The notes under the pieces are model-generated. The model searched no databases and was not told where the DNA came from. It saw nothing but the letters and a program-made list of their open reading frames with translations. From Mucilaginibacter sp. UBA5151 (GTDB lineage: Bacteria; Bacteroidota; Bacteroidia; Sphingobacteriales; Sphingobacteriaceae), in NCBI GenBank assembly GCA_002413785.1, contig DHXR01000001.1, positions 49,868 to 113,867 of the forward strand: 64,000 bases of DNA, in the 5' to 3' direction. This document shows positions 40,470 through 49,903 of the stretch, piece after piece (position 1 is the first letter of the stretch; each line of letters opens with the position of its first letter). A program made the translations under genes and the position numbers.

Positions 40470-43400
40470 ATGACATTTATAAAGCTAAAGTTATGTATTT
40501 TGTGCTTTAACGCATTCCTGTGTGTCTTTCTGCTATTGCATACACCGGTGTACGGACAGGAAAGAAGCGTAAAATTCTCATCGTTAACAATTAATGACGG
40601 CCTGTCCCAAAGCCATGTAAAAAGTATATTGAAAGACAGGCAGGGCTTTATGTGGTTTTCTACCGATGATGGTTTAAACCGTTACGATGGCTACAATTTC
40701 ACTATTTACAGGCACGACCCTAAAAACAAGAGGTCATTACCGACCAATAATATTACAGCACTTTTTGAGGATAAAGCCGGAAATTTATGGGTGGGTACGG
40801 GCGGCGCCGGATTAAGCTTATATAACCGTGATTCCGATTCCTTTACAACCTATTCTTCTAAAAGGAATGGCGAAAATACTTTAACAAATGGTGATGTTAA
40901 TGTCATATTACAGGACAGGAAAAACAACATCTGGGTTGGTACATACTCCGGGTTAAACCTGTTCGATCAAAAAACAAAAACGTTTAAACAGTTTTTCTAT
41001 ACAAAAAACAGGGACGATATCCTCACTCATCATATTTATACAATGGTTGAAGATAATGCGGGGAATTTGTGGATAGGTACCGATGGTGGCCTTTTAGAAT
41101 TTAATTATAGCACCGGATATACAAAATTATACGCTCATACCAGTGCTAACAGTTTAATTGAGGATCGGATAAATACGCTGTTAAAAGACGAAAATGGCAA
41201 TTTATATATCGGTACCGCCGGCGGCGGACTTGATTTTTTTGACATAAAAAAGCAAGTGTTCAGGCATTTCCGGCATCAGTCAAACAATCCAAATTCTTTG
41301 GTCAATAATAACGTATTTACTTTAACACCTGCCGGTGCTAAAAAACTTTGGATTAGTACCGAAGACGGCCTGGATCTTTTTGACGAAGATAAGGCCACCT
41401 TTATCTCCTATACAAGCGAAGACAAAAATAATACCGATAAAAACAACTCGATCGGCTCTATTTTAGACAGCGGGGGAATTTTATGGCTTGGTACATACGA
41501 ATCGGGCGTAAGGTTTTATGACAGGAATTTATCTTCATTCTCGCATTATTATGAACAGGCAGGCAACCGGTTGGGCTTGAGTAACGATATAGTTACCTCA
41601 TTTGCCGAAAACGACAACGGGTTTTGGATAGGGACCGATGGCGGCGGGTTGAATTATTTCAATCAGTCATCGCAATTGTTTAGCCATTATTACCAGCAGC
41701 CCCTCAATAAAAATTCAATAAGCGGTAATCATGTTCTGAAACTGTTAAAAGACAGTCACCAGAATTTATGGATAGGTTATTATAAGGCCGGCCTTGATTT
41801 GCTGAATACGCAAACAAACAAGTTTAAGCATTTTGCTATGGGCAATAAGCCCGGCCAGATAAGCGGCAGCATAGTTTTCGCCCTGGCAGAAGATAAGAAT
41901 GATAATATTTGGGTTGGCGTGGATAGTGAAGGCCTGAATATTATCCATCAGTCAACCATTATAAAACGTTATAAGTTTACCCCTAACGATACGTTGAACT
42001 GTTTAAGCAATAATGATGTAAGGACAATTTACCGGGATAGAGAAAATAATATGTGGATAGGCACTTTTGGAGGATTAAATTTATATGACCCTGCCAATGA
42101 TAACTTCATCCATTATAAAGTTTGGAACAAAAGCCTGACAAGCGATGTGGTAATTTCAATATTTGAGGACAAAGAAAAGAACCTTTGGGTTGGTACATTA
42201 GGCGGCGGACTTAACCTGTATGACCGGAAAAAGAAGACTTTTTCGGCCTATAATTTCCCTGATGGTTTAAGTTATGCTATCATTAACAGCATTACACAGG
42301 ATAATAATGGTTTTATTTGGGTAGGCACCAACAATGGGCTGATCAGTTTTAAGCCGGATACCCGCGAGTTTAGAAAATACACCCTCGCCAATAATATCCA
42401 GGGGTATGAATTTTTTATGGGCGCCGTTTTAACTGCCCGCAATGGCCAGTTGTTTTTTGGCGGTCATAATGGATTTAACATCATTGATCCCGGTAACCTG
42501 GCGCTCAATAAACATTATCCCGAAGTCGTTTTTACAGATTTTCAGTTATTTAATAAAAAGGTCGCCATTGGGGAAAACTCCGTTCTAAAAAAATCCATTA
42601 CACAAACAAAGGTCATTGAATTAAATTATAACCAATCCGTTTTCACGATTGAGTACAGCGGGCTTAATTTCACCCTGCCCGGGATGAACTCATATGCTTA
42701 TAAACTGGAAGGCTTTGAAAAGGACTGGAATTATGTTGGCGCACAAAGAAAGGCTACCTATACCAACCTTAACCCTGGTGAATATACTTTTAAAGTAAAG
42801 GCTGCAAATACTGATGGTTTTTGGAACAACAGGCCCGCGACGATAAAAATAATCATTGTTCCACCTTTCTGGATGACATGGTGGTTCAGGATATTGATGT
42901 TTGTAATTATTTGTGCCGTTATTTATAGTGGTTACCGTTACCGGGTTTATGCAATAAAGGCCCAGAAAAAAGTGTTGCAAAAACTGGTTATTGAACGAAC
43001 AGCAGAAGTTGTTAAACAATCGGAGGAGCTTCAAACCCAATCAGAAGAGCTGCAATCCATGAATGAAGAGTTGCAGGCACAGTCGGAAGAATTGCAATCC
43101 CAGTCTAATTACCTCATGGAATTGAATGACGAGCTTCAGGAACAAAAAGAGCAGGAATTGCTGGCGCGAAATGAGGCTGAAAAGGCAAATAAGGCAAAAA
43201 GTGTTTTCCTTGCAATCATGAGCCATGAGATACGCACGCCTATGAATGGCGTATTGGGCATGACCTCCCTGCTTTGTGAAACATCACTGACCCCGGAACA
43301 GCGTGAATATGCGGAGACCATCCGGGTTAGCGGCGGGAACCTGTTGAATGTTATTAATGACATCCTCGACTTTTCAAAGATCGAATCGGGTCAGATGGAG

Positions 43401-44723
43401 CTTGATCATCATGATTTTGACTTGCGCCACTGTGTGGAAGACGCCTTTGATCTTTTTTCGGAGACTGCTGCAAAAAAACAACTTGAACTTTTATATCGGA
43501 TTGATCATCGCATACCGGTTCAGTTAATTGGTGACCAGCTGCGTCTCCGCCAGGTTTTACTGAATTTAATAAACAATGCCATTAAATTTACAAGTGAAGG
43601 AGAAATATTAATAGATATTAACCTGCGTGGGCGGGATGGTGATAATTTGAACCTCGACTTTAAAGTTACAGATACAGGCATAGGTGTACCAAAAGACAAA
43701 TTGCCGCGATTGTTCAAAGCGTTTTCTCAGGTTGATACATCTACCACCAGGAAACATGGAGGCACCGGTTTAGGATTGGTTATATGCGAACGCCTGGTAA
43801 ATCTTATGGGGGGAAATATCGCGATAGAAAGTGAGCCCGGCAACGGAACAACCGTTAGTTTTAATATAAAAAGCGTCGCTGGTAATAAGGAAATAGGTGA
43901 AAATTTAACCTGTGGAGCAACAGATGCCAAAGGTAAACGGGTATTGATAATTGAACGAAATGTAACCGCCCTTGAAATTTTAGAAGATCAGCTTAAACAA
44001 TGGAACATCATCCCTGTTTGTGCTTCGTCGGCTGATGAGGCATTAAAACATTTAACTATGGGGCTTAAATTCGATATGGTGATAAGCGGCACCGATATTC
44101 CCGGCACCGATACGCTGGAACTGAGCCCGGCCATTAAAAAAATCGACAAAAACATACCGATCATTCTTTTAAGTCCGGTTACAGCGAGAAATAAAAAACA
44201 GGATACGATTGCCCGTGTATTATTAAAACCGGTAAAATACCAGCAATTATGTAATGTGATACAAACTGAACTGATGCACCGCCAACCCGTTTTACAGGAA
44301 AAAACACCGGTCAACTTACTTTCGGAACAATTTGCAGAAAAATTCCCGATGAAGATCCTGATCGCTGAGGATAACCCGATCAATCAAAAACTCATTACCA
44401 AGGTAATAGGCAAACTGGGTTATCAGCCCCAGGTGGTTAACAATGGCAACCAGGTACTGGAAGTGCTTGACGCTGCATTTTTTGATATCATTTTAATGGA
44501 TGTGCAGATGCCTGAGCTTGATGGACTGGAAACCACCCGCATTATTCGCAGGCGTGATATCAGGCAGCCTTTTATAATCGCAATGACTGCCGGCGCTATG
44601 GCCGAAGACAAAACAGAATGCCTTGAAGCCGGAATGAATTATTTTATATCAAAGCCGATAAGCATACAGGACCTTATCAATGTATTGGAAATATCATACA
44701 TCGCTAAAGAAACAATACTTTAA
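40470..44723 (+). CDS. Hybrid histidine kinase with reg_prop sensor and two receivers
   Basis: A 1417-residue membrane sensor. A signal segment (residues 1-27) precedes a double seven-bladed propeller made of about fourteen reg_prop repeats (NLWVGTGGAGLSLYNRDS, NIWVGVDSEGLN and others). A Y_Y_Y domain ends near residue 795, and one membrane helix follows at about 807-827. A heptad-repeat coiled coil (SEELQTQSEELQSMNEELQ) leads to HisKA with His919 in MSHEIRTPMNG, then HATPase (LINNAIKFT, DTGIGVPKDKLPRLF, GGTGLGLV). Receiver 1 has Gly1207 where the phospho-Asp should be. Receiver 2 is normal, with Asp1344 in LMDVQMPELDG. Unlike classic HTCS proteins it has no AraC output domain, and no susC/D genes lie nearby. 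Its ligand is therefore unknown. Confidence 0.92.
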   Translation: MTFIKLKLCILCFNAFLCVFLLLHTPVYGQERSVKFSSLTINDGLSQSHVKSILKDRQGFMWFSTDDGLNRYDGYNFTIYRHDPKNKRSLPTNNITALFEDKAGNLWVGTGGAGLSLYNRDSDSFTTYSSKRNGENTLTNGDVNVILQDRKNNIWVGTYSGLNLFDQKTKTFKQFFYTKNRDDILTHHIYTMVEDNAGNLWIGTDGGLLEFNYSTGYTKLYAHTSANSLIEDRINTLLKDENGNLYIGTAGGGLDFFDIKKQVFRHFRHQSNNPNSLVNNNVFTLTPAGAKKLWISTEDGLDLFDEDKATFISYTSEDKNNTDKNNSIGSILDSGGILWLGTYESGVRFYDRNLSSFSHYYEQAGNRLGLSNDIVTSFAENDNGFWIGTDGGGLNYFNQSSQLFSHYYQQPLNKNSISGNHVLKLLKDSHQNLWIGYYKAGLDLLNTQTNKFKHFAMGNKPGQISGSIVFALAEDKNDNIWVGVDSEGLNIIHQSTIIKRYKFTPNDTLNCLSNNDVRTIYRDRENNMWIGTFGGLNLYDPANDNFIHYKVWNKSLTSDVVISIFEDKEKNLWVGTLGGGLNLYDRKKKTFSAYNFPDGLSYAIINSITQDNNGFIWVGTNNGLISFKPDTREFRKYTLANNIQGYEFFMGAVLTARNGQLFFGGHNGFNIIDPGNLALNKHYPEVVFTDFQLFNKKVAIGENSVLKKSITQTKVIELNYNQSVFTIEYSGLNFTLPGMNSYAYKLEGFEKDWNYVGAQRKATYTNLNPGEYTFKVKAANTDGFWNNRPATIKIIIVPPFWMTWWFRILMFVIICAVIYSGYRYRVYAIKAQKKVLQKLVIERTAEVVKQSEELQTQSEELQSMNEELQAQSEELQSQSNYLMELNDELQEQKEQELLARNEAEKANKAKSVFLAIMSHEIRTPMNGVLGMTSLLCETSLTPEQREYAETIRVSGGNLLNVINDILDFSKIESGQMELDHHDFDLRHCVEDAFDLFSETAAKKQLELLYRIDHRIPVQLIGDQLRLRQVLLNLINNAIKFTSEGEILIDINLRGRDGDNLNLDFKVTDTGIGVPKDKLPRLFKAFSQVDTSTTRKHGGTGLGLVICERLVNLMGGNIAIESEPGNGTTVSFNIKSVAGNKEIGENLTCGATDAKGKRVLIIERNVTALEILEDQLKQWNIIPVCASSADEALKHLTMGLKFDMVISGTDIPGTDTLELSPAIKKIDKNIPIILLSPVTARNKKQDTIARVLLKPVKYQQLCNVIQTELMHRQPVLQEKTPVNLLSEQFAEKFPMKILIAEDNPINQKLITKVIGKLGYQPQVVNNGNQVLEVLDAAFFDIILMDVQMPELDGLETTRIIRRRDIRQPFIIAMTAGAMAEDKTECLEAGMNYFISKPISIQDLINVLEISYIAKETIL

Positions 44724-44742
44724 TAAATTAAGATGGTTCCTC

Positions 44743-45741
44743 CTAAGGATTGCTTTTCTCAAATTCTTCATCAATACTTTCCCGCAGATCATACAGCAGC
44801 CATTGTTTTTTAGCAATAGCTGCTGTTTTTGATTTGAGCAGCTTGATAAAATCAGCTACCCCGACAGGCTCATTGCCGTTTGCGTGTATTAATACAATGC
44901 TACCCGGCTGCGCCGCCTGCCCCTTAGCCAGCCATGCATCGGACCCTATAGGGATCAACCCAAAATCAGTGATCTTAAATACCAGTTGCCGGTCGGATAC
45001 CAGGCCCGGGAAACGAAAAAATATCGAAGGCAGCAAGCCATTTTTAAGCATAGCTTTTTCAGTTTCCAGCACCTCGTAATTAATATCGGTTCCCGGTTCA
45101 AGCAGAAAATTTTCTTTGAGAGGCAGTTTTGCACTCACACGGTGGTTGTATGAATGATTGATCCAGGTGATATAAATTTCATGTTCTGCCTGCATTTTTT
45201 TCAGCCATTCCAAATCATCCGGGTGTTGGTGCATCCATACGCCGGTAATGGATAATGCAACTGGCGCCGGGCGTTCAACTTTTTGAAATTCCTTAAAAAT
45301 ATCGGTAAATATTATCCTGTCAAGGCGCTTGTGCGATGGACATAAGTCGGCGGTGAGGCTTATCCCGGTTTCCTTTGGCATACCATCCTCAATACCGGCA
45401 TCCTGTATTTTTGCCGATTGTTTCTCTGCCCTGTTTATAGCCCTTATATAAGGCGTGTTTTTGAAGAAGTCCCTGGCTTCGCCAAGGCTCATCGGTTTGA
45501 CTTTATAAAAGCCGGGTTCGTCAATTTTTGTTTCCAGTGTTTGCGGGTTTACCAGCAGGTAATAGCTTTTGCCATCATTTACAAACTGCCTGATGATCAT
45601 CCAATCCTGCGGATAATGCGTAGCCCATCCGTAATAGACTTTATATTTAGTTATTTTAAGGTAATTGGCCTGGGCATTGGCTATAATTGCAGAACTACAA
45701 AGTAAAAAAAGCAACAACAGGTATTTTAAATTTTGTTTCAT
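44743..45741 (-). CDS. Exported polysaccharide deacetylase-like protein
   Basis: A 332-residue exported protein with a NodB-like fold. Signal peptide MKQNLKYLLLLFLLCSSAII (cleaved after NA). A family-specific N-terminal part (YLKITKYKVYYGWATHYPQD, about residues 27-120) is followed by the degenerate deacetylase domain: GISLTADLCPS in place of TFDDGP, WINHSYNHRV for the His-x(3)-His metal pair, FFRFPGLVSD for RPP, and GSIVLIHANGNEP for the last motif. One Asp and both His remain, so metal binding is plausible. I start at 45741 because a -7 box lies at 45811-45818. It is not adjacent to glycan genes. Confidence 0.75.
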   Translation of the reverse strand: MKQNLKYLLLLFLLCSSAIIANAQANYLKITKYKVYYGWATHYPQDWMIIRQFVNDGKSYYLLVNPQTLETKIDEPGFYKVKPMSLGEARDFFKNTPYIRAINRAEKQSAKIQDAGIEDGMPKETGISLTADLCPSHKRLDRIIFTDIFKEFQKVERPAPVALSITGVWMHQHPDDLEWLKKMQAEHEIYITWINHSYNHRVSAKLPLKENFLLEPGTDINYEVLETEKAMLKNGLLPSIFFRFPGLVSDRQLVFKITDFGLIPIGSDAWLAKGQAAQPGSIVLIHANGNEPVGVADFIKLLKSKTAAIAKKQWLLYDLRESIDEEFEKSNP

Positions 45742-45810
45742 CTTTATTTCAGAATTTGGATGTTCCATTTCGGATTTATTTTGAAATTTGTAAATGGAAT
45801 ATCCCTGGTG

Positions 45811-45818
45811 CAAACATA
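45811..45818 (-). promoter_or_regulatory. -7 box of the deacetylase-like gene
   Basis: The minus strand reads TATGTTTG (perfect TAnnTTTG), 70 bp before the chosen ATG. It lies in the pdxJ divergent region and rules out the 45813 start. Confidence 0.45.
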
Positions 45819-45855
45819 TAAATACTAATTCCGAAATCGTAAACCCAAAATAAAA

Positions 45856-46572
45856 ATGACCCGTTTATCCGTCAACATAAATAAAATAGCCACCCTGCGT
45901 AACTCGCGCGGCGGCAACAACCCCGACCTGATACAGGTAGCCAAAGACTGCGAACGCTTTGGCGCACAGGGTATAACCGTGCATCCGCGTCCCGATGAAA
46001 GACATATCCGCTACAATGATGTTTTTGAACTTAAAAAAATAGTTACCACCGAATTTAATATCGAAGGCAACTGCCAGGAGCAAAAATTTATCGACCTGGT
46101 TTTAGCCAACAAACCCGAACAGGTAACATTAGTGCCGGACGCTTTGGGACAGATCACCTCGAACCATGGCTGGGATACCATCACCAACCAGCGTTATTTA
46201 AAGGATATGATAGCGGTGTTTAAACAGGCCGGCATCCGCGTGTCGATATTTGTTGACCCTATCCCTAAAATGGTGGAAGCCGCCGCTACAACCGGTACGG
46301 ACCGAATTGAACTATATACAGAAGCTTATGCGCAGCATTATCACCAGGGAAGGGAAATTGCCATAGCGCCTTATATACAAGCAGCAGAAGTTGCCCAAAA
46401 AACAGGCTTAGGCATCAATGCCGGGCACGACCTTGACCTGCACAACCTGAAATATTTTGCCGAAAATATCCCCGGCTTAGCAGAAGTAAGTATTGGCCAT
46501 GCCCTCATTTGCGATGCTTTGTATTATGGCCTGGAGAATACGATACAAATGTATTTACGGCAGTTGGTTTGA
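45856..46572 (+). CDS. pdxJ: Pyridoxine 5'-phosphate synthase
   Basis: PdxJ condenses 3-amino-2-oxopropyl phosphate and 1-deoxyxylulose 5-phosphate to pyridoxine phosphate, the last ring-forming step of the DXP-dependent B6 pathway. The 238-residue TIM barrel shows RLSVNINKIATLRNSRGGNN, GITVHPRPDERHIRYNDV, FNIEGNCQ, TLVPDALGQITSNHGWD, ISIFVDP-type VSIFVDPIPKMVEAA, ELYTEAYAQHY, and the phosphate site LGINAGHDLDLHNLKYF with VSIGHALICDALYYGL. Every motif is intact. It stands alone. Confidence 0.96.
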   Translation: MTRLSVNINKIATLRNSRGGNNPDLIQVAKDCERFGAQGITVHPRPDERHIRYNDVFELKKIVTTEFNIEGNCQEQKFIDLVLANKPEQVTLVPDALGQITSNHGWDTITNQRYLKDMIAVFKQAGIRVSIFVDPIPKMVEAAATTGTDRIELYTEAYAQHYHQGREIAIAPYIQAAEVAQKTGLGINAGHDLDLHNLKYFAENIPGLAEVSIGHALICDALYYGLENTIQMYLRQLV

Positions 46573-47272
46573 TGAACCGGGATTATCGTCTGAACCATGA
46601 TTTGTTGGATTTGAAGATTTCCATGATGAATTTGAAGGGGTAACGGACAAATTAACCGATTTATGAAAAAAAAATTGGCGTAGACGCTATTGTTAGCACA
46701 GGTAAGCTGACCTCTTCTATATAACTCACCATTTATTAAAATTTAACACAAAGATACAGAGAAGTCACAGAGGTCACGGAAATAGTCTTTTTCATCCGCA
46801 TCCGCCAGAATTTTATCATATTTCTTTGTGTTCTCAGTGGCTTCTTAGTGCCCTCGGTGTTAAAAAAAATCCACGATGGTTTCTTTTGAATAGATTATTT
46901 TTGGTTCGATGACGGTTTGTGTGGGTAAGCCTTTTAAAGAGCCTTCGGCTTGAAATATTTTGTAGCAATGGGTTTTAACCCATTGAACATGCAGTCAAAT
47001 AATATGAGTGCCATCGGCACGGCCCATTTTTATTGATTAGCAATTACCGCATTTATATGGGTCGAACCTACGGTTCTTAATATTTTCCTCTTTGCCTTTT
47101 CAACGGATTAAAATCCGTTGCTATTATATTTATCGAGGCCACGCCTCTTCGGAGCCTTAAAAACCACATTTTTCCATCCTAATAACCACATTTTTTAATG
47201 TTTATTAAATCCACACCCACACAAATCGTTATAGAGCCTTATTTTGACCGAAACATCACGGCTTTATTTTGA
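46573..47272. repeat. 700-bp intergenic region built of several repeat families
   Basis: No gene is seen. In order it holds: a GTCTGAACCATGATTT element (about 46595-46650), an ACACAAAGATACAGAG ... CTTCTTAGTGCCCTCGGTG pair in inverted relation (46747-46862), a CAATGGGTTTTAACCCATTG palindrome (about 46965-46986), a GGTCGAACCTACGGTTCTTA block (47060-47080), and CAACGGATTAAAATCCGTTG (47101-47120). A Gly/Ala-like GGCCACGCCTCTTCGGAGCC follows. Each is a typical dispersed repeat of this phylum. Confidence 0.7.
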
Positions 47273-48919
47273 CTAATCTCCAGCCTCTAACCTCTTTTTA
47301 ACTTTCTTCAGCACCAGTAAATTTTGCGCATTAATACTATATCCCGATATATTATTCTGGTAAAGGTTCACCCTTTTATCATAATATAAAACCACCACCG
47401 GCGATTGCTGCATTACCAGGTTATCCATTTGGCGGTACAGAGCATAGCGCTTTTCATCGTTGGCTTCGTTGTAGGCCTGCTCAAAAAGGGCGTCGAAATG
47501 TTTATTGTTAAAGCCCGTATAATTTGGCCCCCAGGGAATCTTGTTTTTGGAGTAGAACACCGAAAGGTAATTTTCGGCATCGGGGTAATCTGCTATCCAG
47601 GTGCCATAAAAAAAGTTGACCCCGTTTTTTGATACCAGTTCGCGCAGGCTGGCGCCCTGTGTAATCTCTACGCTGGTTTTAATACCCACCCTATCAAGCT
47701 GGCCCTGCACATATTCAATCAGGCTGCGGTAGCTTACGGTAGTATGCAAAACAATCTCGGGCAGGTTTTTGCCATCCGGGTAACCTGCTTCTTTTAGCAG
47801 TTGCCGGGCTTTCTCGGGGTTATAGGTATAGCCATGCACATCCTTAGCGTCGAAACCGGGCATCCCCATTGGTATAAAACCCGCCGAACCCTGTGTGCCC
47901 ATGCTGTTGCGCAGGTATTTGATCATCTTTTGCTTGTCGATGGCATAATTAATAGCCTGCCTTATCTTCAAATGTCTTAAAGGACAGCTTTTTACTATGG
48001 CCAAACTGCTGTCGACCAGCATGCCGAGGTAAATGGTGTTGAGGTAGGGCCCGGTGTTTAAAATGAACTTACCTTTATATTTTTGCGTTACCTTCCCCGA
48101 TTTGGTGAGGATATCATCGCGGTAGCTGCCGTCGATATCATTTAAAAAATCAAGTTTTTTGCTGATAAATTCCATGAATTCGGTTTGCTTATCGCCGATA
48201 AAAGTAGCGCGGATAGCATCAAGATGGGGAAGCGGACTGCCGTCTTTGTCTTTTTCCCAATACTTTTCGTTCTTCAGCAAAACCATTACTTCGCCTTCTT
48301 TCCAGTATTTGAATTTGAACGGACCGGTTCCGATGGGGTGTTCGCGGAAATCCCTGCCATAATAGTCAACCACCTCGTGCGGCACAACCGAACAGTATTG
48401 CGCGGTCAGCATGCTCAATAAAGGCGGGAAAGGTTGTTTTAAATTTATCTGTAATGTAGTATCATTTATAGCTGTAAATGCTTTTTTCCTGTCCACCTTA
48501 TCACTAAAGATCCATGACCCTGAGGAGGCTACTTTCGGGTCGATAAGCCTGCCGAAGCTATAGACAAAGTCGGCAGCCACAGCTTTGCGCCCTTTGCCGT
48601 TTTTAAACAGCGGGTCATCGTGGAAATACACATCGTTGCGTAAATGGAAAGTATATTGTTTGCCATCCGGCGATAGTTCCCAGCTTTTGGCAACACACGG
48701 CTGCGTTTTAAGGCTGTCGTCAATTTGCACCAGGCCATTATAAACCTGGTTAACCATCCAAAGGGTATTTTGGTTACGCGCAAAAGCAGGGTCCAGCGAA
48801 CTCAGTCCCTCGTTAAGGTTAATGTTGAAGACGGTTTTTTTGGAGGAGGATGGATCTGTGGTGCAGGAGGTAAGCTGAATGAGTATTAAACAAATTAAAA
48901 AGCAGATCAGCTTATTCAT
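47273..48919 (-). CDS. Oligopeptide-type ABC transporter substrate-binding lipoprotein
   Basis: A 548-residue family 5 solute-binding protein (DppA/OppA-like). The signal peptide ends in a lipobox (ILIQLTSCTTDPSS), so Cys19 is lipidated. Hallmarks include NLNEGLSSLDPAFARNQNTL, LAKSWELSPDGKQYTFHLRN, GRKAVAADFVYSFGRLIDPK, HPIGTGPFKFKYW, LRHLKIRQAINYAIDKQKMI and YPDAENYLSVFYSKN. No permease or ATPase genes are adjacent, so it either uses unlinked permeases or has another role. The start at 48919 fits the signal peptide. Confidence 0.9.
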   Translation of the reverse strand: MNKLICFLICLILIQLTSCTTDPSSSKKTVFNINLNEGLSSLDPAFARNQNTLWMVNQVYNGLVQIDDSLKTQPCVAKSWELSPDGKQYTFHLRNDVYFHDDPLFKNGKGRKAVAADFVYSFGRLIDPKVASSGSWIFSDKVDRKKAFTAINDTTLQINLKQPFPPLLSMLTAQYCSVVPHEVVDYYGRDFREHPIGTGPFKFKYWKEGEVMVLLKNEKYWEKDKDGSPLPHLDAIRATFIGDKQTEFMEFISKKLDFLNDIDGSYRDDILTKSGKVTQKYKGKFILNTGPYLNTIYLGMLVDSSLAIVKSCPLRHLKIRQAINYAIDKQKMIKYLRNSMGTQGSAGFIPMGMPGFDAKDVHGYTYNPEKARQLLKEAGYPDGKNLPEIVLHTTVSYRSLIEYVQGQLDRVGIKTSVEITQGASLRELVSKNGVNFFYGTWIADYPDAENYLSVFYSKNKIPWGPNYTGFNNKHFDALFEQAYNEANDEKRYALYRQMDNLVMQQSPVVVLYYDKRVNLYQNNISGYSINAQNLLVLKKVKKRLEAGD

Positions 48920-49022
48920 CGTGCTAATTTATCGATTATTGAGGAAAGTGGGGTACGCTGTTACCAAAATTTTAACCAACTGTTGTACCTGTTCCGACAT
49001 GTTCTAAGATCAGCGGCGGGTG

Positions 49023-49655
49023 TCATTGTTTTTGCCAAATTTCCCAACCTTTATTTTCGTCAGGATTGTTTTCGAGTTTTCTTGGAAATACATGATGGTA
49101 TTGAACGAACAGCTTGGTTTTGTCTTCTTCCAATCTGTATATTTTGCAGATTCCCCAGTGACCAACGAAACCTGTTGTATATCTATAACGTCCAGATGCA
49201 GTAGTTCCATTTTTTTCATTGAACTCAATTGTCCCCACAACTTTTGCATTTATGCTTTTCCAATAGTCCGCAGTGAATTTTAAGCTATGCGTCCCTTTAT
49301 CGTGTGTCAAATGAATGTCTAAGGAGTTGTTGTCTTCTTTCATATAGTCAAGTTCTTCGTCACTCTTGTTATCTTGTCCAATGTCGATTCTTTTATAATG
49401 TCCTTCAATGTCCGAATAGTAAAGATTTATTTCGTTTTCATAATGTTTTTCTTGGAAATGTAAGAGCGCAATTGCACTTATTATTCCAGTCAGCAGTCCT
49501 GTCGGTACTGAGAGGGTAAACGCATGCCTTTCGGTAAAAGAGGGATAACAAACTTCAATTAGAATTGAAATAAGAGATAAAATTACCGCGCCGAAGATTG
49601 CTACTCGCCATTCTCGGTTGCTAATTTTTTTATTTGGAAACATTTTTATTTTCAT
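49023..49655 (-). CDS. Hypothetical membrane protein
   Basis: A 210-residue protein with two N-terminal membrane segments (about residues 17-37, WRVAIFGAVILSLISILIEV, and 48-67, SVPTGLLTGIISAIALLHFQ). A soluble C-terminal domain has alternating strands (KVVGTIEFNEKNGTTASGRY, WGICKIYRLEEDKTKLFVQY). I recognise no family. Codon usage is visibly lower in GC than that of the hut operon and the region downstream contains dispersed repeats, so recent acquisition is possible. There is no operon partner. Confidence 0.55.
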   Translation of the reverse strand: MKIKMFPNKKISNREWRVAIFGAVILSLISILIEVCYPSFTERHAFTLSVPTGLLTGIISAIALLHFQEKHYENEINLYYSDIEGHYKRIDIGQDNKSDEELDYMKEDNNSLDIHLTHDKGTHSLKFTADYWKSINAKVVGTIEFNEKNGTTASGRYRYTTGFVGHWGICKIYRLEEDKTKLFVQYHHVFPRKLENNPDENKGWEIWQKQ

Positions 49656-49826
49656 GGTGTAGTTGTCCGCCGGTAATAAAATAAAGTTCGTCGGTTAAGG
49701 TATTGGTTGACGTGCAGTAAATATGAGCATTTAATTTTAAATTAACTCGTTATTGATCAAGTATTCCCACCTACAAATAAGTGTGTATCCCGTAATCGGG
49801 AGCGTGGACGATCCCAACAAAAGTCA

Positions 49827-49860
49827 TTCAAGTGTGGACACTTGAAGGGGCGGTTTTTTT
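49827..49860 (-). terminator. Hairpin TTCAAGTGT-gg-ACACTTGAA with T-run
   Basis: A perfect 9-bp-arm palindrome with GGGGCGGTTTTTTT after it on the plus strand, the same family as 10701-10722. The T-run is on the plus strand, so it would stop plus-strand transcription. The strand shown reflects only that it lies past the end of the minus-strand ftcD gene. Confidence 0.4.
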
Positions 49861-49903
49861 ATCATGGTCATCCTAAAATCCTAAAAATCATGGTTCAGAC
49901 AAT
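49858..49903. repeat. ATCATGGT...GGTTCAGACAATT element
   Basis: ATCATGGTCATCC, TAAAATCCTAAAAAT and CATGGTTCAGACAATT form the reverse of the GTCTGAACCATGATTT family seen at 46595 and, in altered form, in copies A and B of the island repeat. It abuts the ftcD stop codon. Confidence 0.6.

Noticed and set aside
40470..44723. Classic HTCS polysaccharide-utilisation regulator
   Set aside because: No AraC DNA-binding domain is present at the C-terminus and no susC/susD or glycoside hydrolase genes lie nearby.
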